Shown piece after piece: positions 1-10,103 of a DNA stretch of 64,000 nt. This stretch comes from Impatiens glandulifera (taxonomy: Eukaryota; Streptophyta; Magnoliopsida; Ericales; Balsaminaceae): assembly GCF_907164915.1 (NCBI RefSeq), contig NC_061863.1, positions 44,055,382-44,119,381 on the forward strand, given 5' to 3'. The position numbers were made by a program, and so were the translations under genes. The stretch's first letter is position 1, and every line of letters begins with the position of its first letter. The notes beneath the pieces were generated by a model. That model worked only from the letters and a program-made list of their open reading frames with translations. It had not been told where the DNA came from and ran no database searches.

Positions 1-1072
1 ATGACTCTCTTTGTGAAGAAATTCGGAAAATTAATGAAGAAGAGCAATCCTAACTCAAGCTCTTCAAATAATAACAATGATGATAAGAGTAACTATAAGG
101 CTAATTTGAAGTATTTTAACTGTGATAAACTAAGATACTTCAAAGTGGAATGTAGGAAGCCAAAGCGTGATGACAAGAGAAAAGATGACAAGAAGAACCA
201 TAAGGAGCTTAAGGCTCTCTTGGTTGCTGATAGCAAGGCCAAGTGGGCCCAAAGCAACATAGTTCATTATCCAACGATAGTGATGATGAAAACGTTAACT
301 GCTTCATGGAAGAAGAAGAATTATAGTTATTTGACTTCTCCTTTGAAGAATTCAAAAGAGATGAATTAACTGCTACATTTAATGACATTGTCATTGAGTA
401 CAAGAAGTTGTCAGACTCTTGTAATTAAACGAGAATGAAATATGAAATTGATAACTCTTCTTCATCTCAAACTTCTAAACCAAAAGATTTTGAACACAAA
501 ATGGCTGAGCTCTCATATGAGAATGAGAAACTCAAGGAAAAGGTTCAAACACTATTTTCTGAAAACTAACGTTTGACTTATGTGGTAAGTTCCTGGACGA
601 GGTTTGGAGATGCAGTCAGACAACAAATAAGTATGTTAAGGCCTGCCGGATGCAAATTCGGTTTAGGATTTGACAATGCCAGCCCTGACAAGTCTTGTGA
701 AAAGTTAAACCTAGAGAAAGACAAAATTAAGACTATAATCTTTGTTAGAGGTAGTTTAACTAATAAAGGAACTGATTCAAGGTGTGAGTACTTAACCTTA
801 AAGGATGAGATAATTTATATTAAGCCTACTGACAGTTGACTGAAGCCTAGGAAGGGAGCAGTCAACAAGTCTAGAAAACTAAAACCTGACAATAAGTCAA
901 GGAGTTTTAGACAAAAACCATCTTCTAAGGTTAATGGAACAGCTGCTAGCAGAAAGACGTCTTCTAAGTCTAAATCATACGCATTGATCACAACCCAACA
1001 AGAAAAATCTATCAAGATAATTCAAATATGGATTCCCAAAGGACTGATTGACCGAGGACCTTAGTGAATGTG
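1..1072 (+). pseudogene. Copia gag remnant, block copy A (5' end outside window)
   Basis: This is the C-terminal half of a Ty1/copia Gag. It holds a lysine-rich tract and a decayed zinc knuckle (YFNCDKLRYFKVEC, where CX2CX4HX4C is expected: the first Cys and the His are both Tyr). An acidic coiled-coil-like stretch and a basic Ser/Lys tail ending near IQIWIPKGLI follow. Stops at 367 and 426 and a frame change near 255 break it. It aligns along its length with 39886-40956. After the tail the sequence jumps straight to the end of RNase H, so protease, integrase and reverse transcriptase are missing. It cannot encode a working Gag. Confidence 0.8.
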
Positions 1073-1092
1073 GGTACTAAAAAGCTGTAAAT

Positions 1093-1275
1093 ATGTATTT
1101 TATAGGTACAACAAGTCAACTGCATGGAGGAATCCGGAAGCATGTTAGTCAGAAGCATATTCGTCTAGAATATGTTCCAACAAATCAGCAAGTGGTAGAC
1201 GTGTTCACGAAGTCACTCCCCGAGACTAAGTTTTCTTGCTTTAGAAATATTTTGGGTCTTGTAGACCTCAATTAA
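1093..1275 (+). pseudogene. Copia RNase H C-terminal tail
   Basis: The translation contains KHIRLEYVPTNQQVVDVFTK followed by SLPETKF and LGLVDLN-stop, the typical end of a copia RNase H/pol polyprotein. Only about 50 residues survive, joined directly to the gag tail upstream. The same junction exists in the second block copy (46461-46665), so the pol deletion predates the block duplication, or the family is a non-autonomous deletion derivative. Confidence 0.8.
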
Positions 1276-1300
1276 TTTATTTTAATCAAACATGCACAAA

Positions 1301-1314
1301 TTGAGGGGAAAATT
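1301..1314 (+). promoter_or_regulatory. Polypurine tract-like site after RNase H
   Basis: TTGAGGGGAAAATT lies 26 bases after the pol stop and is followed by TGTTGATT. This is the usual form of a copia plus-strand primer. A second purine tract lies before the real LTR at 3077, so the element has at least two PPT-like sites, as reported for the Sirevirus lineage. Confidence 0.55.
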
Positions 1315-2127
1315 TGTTGATTAAGGCGGTTGGACAAACGTGTGTAGACGGATGTCTTAATCGGACTGATTAGATCAGTCGTCTAAAGAAACGATGTACT
1401 TAAACGAGTTGTTTCTTAAGCAACTTGAAAATTAAGCTTGGTTAGACGTCTATATGTTAGACAAACGTCTGAAGCTTTTGTAGACGAACGTAGTTAGACG
1501 TTGTCCGAACAGATGCATGCTAGATGTCTGTAGACGTGCGTGTTTAGACGATGTCTGAACAAGACGTCTACCCAGTTTAGAAAGCAAGGCATGTAGATAA
1601 TATAGACGTCTAACTACGTGTGTCATTAGACGTCTCATCTTCGGACGAGTTGAGGACAACTGTTATTTTTTATGCGCTGTCACTTTTATTTCTCGCTCAA
1701 ATAGTAAAAATAGTCATTGTTTTCAAAATTATTTAGAGATAATATATTTATTAGATAAAATAAAATCTGATAAATATTTCTAAATATCAATTAACATTGA
1801 GACGCGTGTCTTTTAATGTTAAAAACATGACTAATATTCCTAAAGGCTTACTAAAGCAATATTTTACATTTATGAGGGATTTTATGAAAGAATTTTAAAT
1901 GATGACTAATCTTGGAAAATGCTTTTAAATTAAATGACGATTTTATTTCTAATGATGTCTTTTGGATACGTGACTGCTCGAATTCTATTTAAGAACATAT
2001 TGCACGTCAAACGAAATTTTCACACATTCGTTGAGATTTTTAAAACCCTATAATTGTTCTTGTGCTATGAATTCTCTCTAAAGAAACCCTAAACAATTCT
2101 TCTCCATTTTCATCTTCAATCTCTAAG
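1315..2127 (+). repeat. Spacer with dispersed TTAGACG/CGTCTAA motifs
   Basis: Between the RNase H tail and the extra ORF lies non-coding DNA. From about 1320 to 1640 it carries many copies of AGACGTCT/TTAGACG-like words in both orientations, then AT-rich sequence. The block is repeated at 46680-47514. The motifs share their core with the palindromic arrays in the LTRs of this family but are not in regular tandem order here. Confidence 0.6.
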
Positions 2128-2939
2128 ATGTATGCTAAGAAGACTTTCTCTTTCTCAAAATATCTTGTAGGTTGATTTTGAATCTGTCTATGTTTATGAA
2201 CAGCAAGACGTTGTTGATATGTTCAAAACCCTGGAGGCGTCTAGCCTCAGGAAGTTCCTCGGCGGTCCTTTTATTCTCTATGAAGAGGAAGTCTGAGAGT
2301 TCTTTAAGCTAGGAAAAGTTGTTTGAGATTCGATCAAAACGGCGATGAATGGTGCAAAAATTTCTATCTCTAAAGCCTTATTCGCCGAGTTCTTCGAAAT
2401 CCCATTGGAGAGTCACACATTCAATGTCATGAATCCGACCGAGACTATTTCATAAATGCATACTCTCTTCTCGGACATAGGCGGTCCGATTAACATCAAC
2501 GGGAAGAAGAAAGTTCTAAAATACCATATCTACATTCTGAACAATATTGTAGCGAAGTCGCTTCAGGGAAGGGTAGGGTCCTTCGATCTCTATACTCAAG
2601 ACCGGCTTGGATGTGGAAGATGAATGTTTAGAAACTGCTGATGCAGTCGCTCAACATCTTCAAGCTGAAGAGGATGCTGCTGTTGAGGCCGCTAAGGCGG
2701 CTGCCGATGCTGTTAAAATGGGGGAAGGTAACAGTAGAAGGGGGTCAAGCGCTCATGGCACTCGATCCAAAAGAAAGCCTTCTAGCTGCCAGGCTGATTG
2801 AGGTGGTCGTAAAAACGGTCGTGGAGGAGATAGAGGCGGTGGTGATGGTGGTCGAGCAGTAGGTCGGCTGCATAACCTTTTAACTGGGGAATCAGTTTTT
2901 CAAGAAGTAACTCCAAGAGTTAAAAGGGAAGGATCTTAA
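2128..2939 (+). pseudogene. Extra ORF between copia pol and 3' LTR, broken (copy A)
   Basis: A conceptual reading starting near the ATG at 2128 gives a stretch with VYEQQDVVDMFKTLEASSLR, FLGGPFILYEEEV, FAEFFEIPLESHTF, a GGPININGKK motif and a GSFDLYTQDRLG motif, then an Ala/Glu-rich and a Gly/Arg-rich tail. Several in-frame stops interrupt it. It resembles the plant transposon-associated protein family often found in asterid retroelements (Transposase_32-like; recognised from memory, not searched). Its place between pol and 3' LTR is where Sireviruses and similar copia elements carry an env-like ORF. The function of this protein is unknown to me. A parallel copy lies at 47515-48326. Confidence 0.5.
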
Positions 2940-3076
2940 ATCTATCATCTTACGTTATGTACTTTTAATTCTGTTTAAATACATTGGATAATTCTTAAGT
3001 TTGTATTCTAAATTGAACTTGTGTTCTTAACTCGATTGTTCTAACTTAGTTTTAACATCATCAAAAATGGAGAAAC

Positions 3077-4041
3077 TGTTGGGTTAAATTAAACAAAGAA
3101 AAGAGAAAATTAATTAAAGTAAAAGAATATGCACAACATAATTTTGATAATATGGTTTGAACAAAACTAAGTTAGGTTATTTGTCGTTGTGCAGGTACAG
3201 ATCTAAAAAAGAATGTCTATTCGGATGCCGTCTAACTCTTTTAGACGTGGTCTAAGGAGTGCGCATTGTTAGACGCGGTCTAACTCCTTTAGACGTGGTC
3301 TAAAGGGATGCGCAGTTAGACGCTTTCTAACTCATTTAGATGTGGTCTAAAGGGAAGCATAGTTAGATGCGGTCTAACTCATTTAGACACGGTCTAAAGG
3401 ATAAGCGCAATTAGACGTCGTGTAAGTTGATTAGACGTCCGAAGGAGTGTCTAACTACGTTCTCACTCAACTCATATGCAGTTACCGATTTTAATAGTCT
3501 GACAAGCCAGTTGATCCCAACAAATGAAAGACTACCACGTACGTGTTTATCATTCAAATTGCCCACGTTGTATCTCTCTAGTACAAGACAATATTAAATG
3601 ATATCGGTGCACTACTTGTCTGGTACGACCACGATTCCAATGCTCATAGTTTGTTGTACGCTCATACTATTAGTGGCCATCCAAAAAAAGGAGGACACGT
3701 GTCCACAAAGAAGATTTGACCAGACGACGGACGAACAACTAGATCTAAAGCTAACTTGGTCACTCTCTCTCTATCCAATCTCTGAAGCTCAAGAACAAAC
3801 TACTCACTATCTATCTATGTGATTACTCTATAATTAGTCTACTGTTTTTTATGTGTGAAATTTCAGTATTGTATATTGAACAAAGGTTGTTCTATTCAAT
3901 AGAGAGTTAGCTAAAACTTCAGAAGTAGGCGGTTGTTATGTCCTGTGGCTTCTAACTAGGTTTGTGTAGTTTGTTCTATACAAATCAAAGCCTTCTAGTG
4001 AATATTCTTCTGGTTGTGAAAGAAAGAGTGACATATGAATA
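3077..4041 (+). repeat. Copia 3' LTR, truncated, with TTAGACG palindrome array (copy A)
   Basis: It starts TGTTGGGTTAAATT just after a purine tract (AAAAATGGAGAAAC) and matches the complete 5' LTR of the same family at 37563-39112. From about 3215 to 3450 it carries about four to five imperfect 47 bp units, each with two TTAGAC...GTCTAA palindromes. The LTR is cut off near 4041, where gypsy LTR sequence begins, so its natural end is lost. Confidence 0.75.
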
Positions 4042-5381
4042 TCTAATGACTCAGCAAGTAATTAGGCGTTTAAAACATGCTGGAATTCTTTGCTTTTAAA
4101 AGGGAGACATATGCATAAAAATGTTCATCATTTAAAAAGAGTTAATCAGTTTATAAACACCAATGGCATGTTTAGAAAATATGATTTCATGGGGCCTGTA
4201 TAGTAAAATCTTGAGCCATATTTTGATCCTACACATTTCAGAGCTGATCCTGAAGGCAAGGAATTTGTTTGAGCCGTATTTGGTTAAGCAAAATTAGAAG
4301 TCCAACCCTAAAAGCCCTTGACCTGTTTGGACCATCATTTAGTTGGACAACAGTAACTAGAGCTCATGCTAGTAACTCTGATCCCATAAATATTCAGCCA
4401 CCATAAATATTCAGCCAATATTTTGGATTCAGCTGACCAGAGCTCATGCTGGCCAGCCTCCTCCTGTTTCCATCAATACTTGTTCATCAATAATGTGTCA
4501 CAATATATTCAAAAATCATAAGGGTTTCGGTTTTATAAAAACTGTGTATATTTAACAATCATGGAAACCCTATCATACTTGGAAAACATGATAAACCTTG
4601 TCATTTTTGGAAAACAGATTGTTTATAAACCATGCTTGTCAATAAAACCATGTTATTCTATAGAAACATGTTATCCAAATATATATGAATATTATATAGA
4701 AAATACTAGAGATACATATACATGTGTTAGTTTAAGAGTGAGTTTGAGAAAGAGCTTTCCTTAATTTCAGAATTGGATAAAGAAATGATCTTTCCTAAGG
4801 CTAGCTGTTCTTTCAGAATTCCTAAATGTTGATTGCTTTTAAAAGGTTCCTTAAAGAATTCCTTTTTAGGACTTGTTGATAGAGAGAGAAAGCTGAATTT
4901 CTAATGAAGAAGGATAATTGGGAGTAAGGGTGGGTTAAGGTTGATGTGCAATGTGGAAGGCATGCAAGTGGGAATCATGCAATTGGGTTGTGGTGGAATG
5001 TTTCTAAGCTTCCAAGTGGTTTAATTATATGATAACATGTGTGGATTTTATTAGTGACTAAAAGAGGAAATAAATTAGGATTATATTTATCCTAATTATC
5101 TGGCAAGTCCCTTACATGGGTCCTTTTTACTTGCTGTATCAGTCATAATTCCTAAATTCCTAAGTATAATTTAAATTCCCTTTTACAAGGTCCCTTGTAC
5201 ATTCTGTCCCATTTTATATTATTGTTTCTAATAATAATAATAATAAATCTATTCTTTATTTATTCTAGTAAGTATTCCTAAGTCAAATTATAAGTGACCA
5301 CATAAGGGTGAAACTCAATTAATATGCCCTTGACACTACTAGATTTCTATAACATGAAAATGTGAACTTGGGCATAATAAT
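4042..5381 (-). repeat. Gypsy LTR fragment (copy A)
   Basis: This stretch matches 50151-51501, the larger part of a complete 1747 bp gypsy LTR in the second block copy. It lies downstream, in minus-strand sense, of the integrase/chromodomain remnant. It contains no reading frame of interest. Its end distal to the integrase is lost at the junction with the copia LTR. Confidence 0.65.
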
Positions 5382-5445
5382 TCTACCCTACTTATAAAAA
5401 TTTCGACCTCGAAATTTACTTACAAAATAACTCAGTATAATTCTT

Positions 5446-6520
5446 CTACATATCTTGTTCTACTTCCCAAGTTGCTTCCTCTAATGAACTATTGTGCCAA
5501 AGCACCTTGACCATATCTTGTTCTACTTCCCAAGTTGCTTCCTCTAATGAACTATTGTGCCAAAGCACCTTGACATATCTTGTTCTACTTCCCAAGTTGC
5601 TTCCTAGAATTTGGGTTGGGCACTCTTCATAAGATAGGTCATTTGCTAATTGCACCTCTTCATGATGAATTACATGGTTGGCATTGGGAATGTACTTCCT
5701 TAAGTTGGAGAAATGGAAGACATTATGAACTATAACAAGTCTAGGAGGTAATGTTAATCTATAAGAAATCTCACCTACTGCCTCAAGAATTTCAAAAGGC
5801 CCTATGTATCTGGGGTGAAATACAATACTGAATGCTAGCTTCATCCCAAAACCCTTGTGTAAGCTCTCTCAGAAGTGTGAGGTGAAACGAGGATCTCGAT
5901 CGGACACAATTCTGGTTGGGATGCCGTGAAGTCTAACAATCTCTTGTAGATACAACTCTGCATATTGATTCATTGAGAAAGTTGTCTTTATAGGTAGGAA
6001 ATGTGCCGATTTAGTTAGACGATCTACAATTACCCAGATGACATTCATTTTCCTCAAGTCAGAGATAATTCAAAAACAAAATCCATGGCAATATCATCCT
6101 ATTTCGAAACAGGAATGGATAGTGGGTAGAGAAGTTCAGTAGGCCTTTGATGCTCAATCTTAACTTGCTGGAAAGTTAAGCACTCACTAACATATTTACT
6201 GATATTCTTCTTCATACCAGGCCACCAATACAGCATCTGCAGATCTTTGAACATCTTGGTACTTCCTGGATGAATAGAATATGGAGTAGTATGTGCCTCA
6301 ACCAATAATTCTTGCCTTAAAGAACCTACAGATGGTACCCATAGCCTATTCCTATGATACACAAGATTATTCTTAGTGATATACAAAAGTGTCTCTCCTT
6401 TCTCCTCTCTTTGCTTCCATAAGGTGAGATGTGGGTCATCAGCTTGTCCCAACCTAATTCTTTCCACAAGATCAGGAACAATGGCTAGAGTTGCAAGAAT
6501 GCACTCCTACCTTGGCTCAA
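5446..6520 (-). pseudogene. Ty3/gypsy chromovirus integrase and chromodomain remnant (copy A)
   Basis: Read on the minus strand from 6467 there is an integrase zinc-binding region (LLVEAHTTPYSIHPGSTKMF, then LYWWPGMKKNI and a C-X2-Q where C-X2-C is expected). The catalytic core start follows ([30 protein letters not shown]). Then comes the C-terminal part with the GPFEIL motif and a chromodomain-like end (VKVLWHNSSLEEATWEVEQDM). The core's second half is deleted near 5868 and frames change, so it is dead. The chromodomain marks it as a chromovirus. The parallel copy at 51590-52513 keeps a different part of the core and lacks the chromodomain. Confidence 0.85.
5449..5604. repeat. Tandem repeat of the chromodomain end, 62-63 bp x 2.5
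   Basis: The same 63 base segment starts at 5449, 5512 and (partial) 5574. On the minus strand the first two copies read in frame as repeated EEATWEVEQDM units. The third is one base out of phase. The unit is absent from the parallel position in the second block copy. Confidence 0.85.
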
Positions 6521-6534
6521 TCACAACCAGTTTA

Positions 6535-6855
6535 AATTTTTAGTCAACTTATATTGTTAAAATGTCACACATTCATCAAATTTGATATTGAATTTAAAAT
6601 ATAAAATTTTATTAGCTTAGTTGGTTAAAGAGTTGTACTTGTTTTGTTAGGTTACAAGTTTGAAACATACATATAATATTTTTAATATTATTTTTAACCG
6701 TTTCAATTTTATGGGCATGTCAACCCAAAATCCGATCCAAATATTCATTTACTCTCACATATATATCCAAATTATCCACAGCTCTCCCGGCAATTCAGAC
6801 ACTTTTAAATTTAAGCATCATTCTATATATATATATATAGATAGATAGATAACCT
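6535..6855 (+). repeat. tRNA-derived SINE-like repeat with AT tail
   Basis: TAGCTTAGTTGG at 6613-6624 resembles a tRNA A box, followed about 35 bases later by a B-box-like ACAAGTTTGAAAC. A ~200 bp body and an (AT)n/GATA tail near 6822-6852 come next. The same unit occurs at 52530-52920 and, in tandem, at 36745-37560. No gene is present. Confidence 0.5.
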
Positions 6856-6957
6856 TGACATGCATTTTTTTTATATTCATTATTTTATTATTGTCAAGAA
6901 TGAAACTAAGACAAGATCTCGAGAACAAATTAATCTATGTCAAAGACCTATTTAACT

Positions 6958-7030
6958 AATTTGTATGTATTTGTGACGATCTTGTATGTATTCATTACGA
7001 TCTTGTATGTATTCATGACGATCTTGTCAA
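6958..7030 (+). repeat. 21 bp repeat, CTTGTATGTATTCATGACGAT type
   Basis: About three tandem copies of a 21 base unit containing GTATGTATTCATGACGATCT. Related copies follow the solo LTR (9200-9300), lie in the second block (53030-53210), and share TGACGAT words with 35500-35560. Confidence 0.6.
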
Positions 7031-7054
7031 AGAGACCTATTTAGTCTTCTATTG

Positions 7055-9186
7055 TGTTGGGTCAAATTATTTTGACTAAGTGTTGAAATAATTTAACCAT
7101 TATAATTTTGATGATGAAATGACTTATGCGTTTTGATGCAGGTGTATCGAAATCATATTTCAATAAGACTTGGCTCTAATGAGGCTCATTAGACCGATTT
7201 TGGCATTAGATGTATAGAATTAGACGTGCAATCTAACTCAACGGAGTTAGACGTGCAGTCTAATGAATGCATAGAATTAGACGTGCAGTCTAACTCAACG
7301 GAGTTAGGCGTGCAATCTAATGAATGCATAGAATTAGACGTACAGTCTAACTCAACAGAATTAGACGTGCAGTCTAATAGATCAATGAAATTAGACGTGC
7401 AGTCTAACTCAGCGGAGTTAGACGTGCAGTCTAACTCAGCGGAGTTAGACGTACAATCTAATAGATCTACGGAATTAGACATGTAGTCTAACTCAGTAGA
7501 GTTAGACGTGCAATCTAATATATTTGCAATTAGACGTATAGTCTAATGTATACGGAATTAGACGTGCAGTCTAACTCAGCGGAGTTAGACGTGCAGTCTA
7601 ATATATTCGAAATTAGACGTGCAGTCTAACTCAGCAGAGTTAGACGTGCAGTCTAACTCAGCGGAGTTAGACGTGTAGTCTAATACATTCGGAGTTAGAC
7701 GTGCAGTCTAATGCATTCGGAATTAGACGTGCAGTCTAACTCAGCGGAGTTAGACGTGCAGTCTAATACATTCGGAATTAGACGCGCAGTCTAACTCAGT
7801 GGAGTTAGACGTGCAGTCTAATATATTCGGAATTAGACGTGCAGTCTAACTTAGTGGAGTTAGACGTGCAATCTATTGTAATGTGAAAGTTAGACGTAAG
7901 TCTAACTCCTTCAGACAAGTCTGAGGTAGAACCAGAATTAGACGTGCAGTCTAACTCAGTGGAGTTAGACGTGCAGTCTAACTCAGTGGAGTTAGACGTG
8001 CAGTTTAAGGGTTTGTGACAATTAGACATGTAGTATAATTGGTGAAAGTTAAACGTAAGTCTAACTTCTTCAGACAAGTCTGAGTTAGAACCGGAATTAG
8101 ACGTGCAGTGGAGTTAGACATGCAGTCTAATGGTTAGTGAATGATTAGACGTGGAGTATAATCAATGAAAGTTAGACATGAGTCTAACTCCTTCAGATTA
8201 GTTTGAAGTGATTGTAATTAGACGTAAGTCTAATTTCATTAGACCAGGTGGTCTAATGGACTCTGTTATTAGACGGGGATGTTTGATTTCATTAGACGAG
8301 GTCGTCTAACTGAAATACGTCTAAGGCTAAGCTTAAACAGTATCTTTGAAGCTAGCACCTGCCTACCCACGTGCTATAGCTGTACCCTACTCCTGCTCCA
8401 CTTTCTAGTGAAGATCAGTACAACAGCTATATGCAACCAACCAATGAATGCCACGTAAGAGAATTTTTCTCTTATTACTTGTTTTGCAGGTACATCTCTA
8501 ATGGAATATTCGGCGCACTACTAGTGATGTACGACCACGATCTTTGTGCTTAGAACCTGCTGTGTACAATGGAGGCTTTCCAATGGAAGAGTGCCACATA
8601 TCATTCAAAAAGATTTGACCGTTAGCCTCTACTTAGTATTTATCAAATCCTAAGGACAACGGACAAACAACCATCTATTCGATCAACTGAGAGAAATACT
8701 ATCTGAGAAGAACTTCTGTGAAATCAAGCATTTACCGTGAAGCTGCTTTCCTAGTTGTACTGTGTGTGAATCAAGAGAGAGCTAGAAAATCAAAAACACC
8801 TTTAGCTGAGTGATATTCTTCATCTTGTAAATTGAACAGAGTGTGTTCTGTTCAATAGTGAGCTAAGTGTGTGCAAACTGTATTTGATTCTAATCATATT
8901 ATAGTGAATCCTTCCGGTGGTTGGAAGAAGAGGTGACGTAGAAGAGTTTCACCGAACATCCATAAACAAACTGCTGTGTTCTTTCATTTCTGTCATCTTT
9001 TCATCTTTCATCTTGAGCTTCAAACCCAAGTAAACAATTCCGCCTTGAATCTGTTTCAAGTGTTTACAAAAGTTTGCGTAGAATAGAAAGCGAATTAAAT
9101 CCCTAACATGATTTCTTTCAAACTGTTTTTCATAAGCCTTCATCCATAGTCAGACCCCGTCTCTATCGATAAAGTCGATCATATCA
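7055..9186 (+). mobile_element. Solo copia LTR, 2132 bp, with target duplication TATTG
   Basis: The segment starts TGTTGGGTCAAATT and ends ATCATATCA, so it has TG...CA ends. It is flanked on both sides by the 5 bp direct repeat TATTG (7050-7054 and 9187-9191). The second block copy has the uninterrupted site, a single TATTG in the same context at about 53099-53103. Its last 350 bases resemble the end of the copia LTR at 37563-39112, so it is a related but longer LTR family. There is no internal coding DNA, as expected after LTR-LTR recombination. Confidence 0.9.
7196..8330. repeat. TTAGACG palindrome array inside the solo LTR
   Basis: More than 30 copies of the near-palindrome TTAGACGTGCAGTCTAA are spaced mostly by TCAGCGGAG-like or ATATTCGGA-like linkers, giving a repeat period of about 27 bases. 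Towards 8300 the units change to TTAGACGTAAGTCTAA and related forms. Both strands stay open for long stretches because the period is a multiple of three; the resulting repetitive peptides are not genes. Confidence 0.9.
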
Positions 9187-10103
9187 TATTGTTCATTAAT
9201 TGTATTTTTTACTATCTTGTATGTATTTTTGACGATATAGTATGTATTCTTGACGATCTAGTATATATTTTGATATGTATAAGTGACGATTTTGTATATT
9301 TTTTTATGTCACTTCTTTTTATGTTACACTTCTTTTTATGTACACACTTTTATATAGAGAGACAAAGTTTGAGCATGGAGGTTCACAACGATCTATAAGA
9401 ATTTTAAACATTTGTATCAACTCCCAACGAACCATTCGAGACGAAATCTTGATATCAAAGTTTATTAGAGCTGGTACAAATGAGCAAAAATATTATAGAG
9501 ATGAAAGCTTCACAGCATTGCTGGAGGTTTAACACAAGTCATATAAGACTTTTACAAGAAAATGTACACTAGATCCTAAAATGTATAGATTGTGACGAAA
9601 TCTTGATATCAAAGAAAATATAATTTTACGAAACAACTATAACATATTAACATACCCATTTCACGATGATTATTGTCTTCTTCAAATTAGAGAGGGAAAA
9701 GATGGAGGGTCGTGCTGATGTTGGGAGAAACCGGCTTCCCGGCGAAAGAGGGAGAAATCGCTGCTGAAAGTTGGAAAATCGCGGGGATGATAATTTAGGG
9801 AGGGAAGATGAACATAAGAAATGGAGAGGGTTTGACACCAAAAACCCAAAAAAATGATATTAAGGACAAAAATAACATTTTACGGATTAAAATGTCATTT
9901 TTTTCAAATATTATTAACAATGAGTTAATTTTCAAATTTGAACTCTTACCCACCAAATTTCCCAATTAACCAATTAAATAGTTAGTGGAGAACTTGTTCT
10001 TGAAAGTTTGATTAATCAATGAAAAAGTAATTTTATACAAGATCAATACAAAAAAATAGCAAATCAGAGTTACAAAAATCTTGAGTTAAATTATATGCTG
10101 AAA
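9187..10103. other. Non-coding flank shared with 53101-54303 and 54781-54904
   Basis: No convincing gene. It contains TGACGAT-type short repeats, a Ser/Arg-rich open frame around 9647-9841 that is also open in the second copy but has no recognisable domain, and AT-rich DNA. Positions 9986-9993 (TGGAGAAC) are the empty site of the MITE found in the second copy. Confidence 0.6.

Noticed and set aside
1315..2127. A true 3' LTR beginning TGTTGATTAAGG after the first purine tract
   Set aside because: No matching 5' copy is present in the window, and the real LTR of the element begins at 3077, so it is treated as internal spacer.
7189..8077. Long open frames on both strands with repeated CTSNSVELD or ELDVQSN peptides
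   Set aside because: They are translations of the 27 bp TTAGACG array, whose period is divisible by three; no start context or domain.
7196..8330. A CRISPR-like array (regular repeats with variable spacers)
   Set aside because: Plant nuclear context, spacers are themselves repeated, no cas genes, and the array lies inside an LTR.
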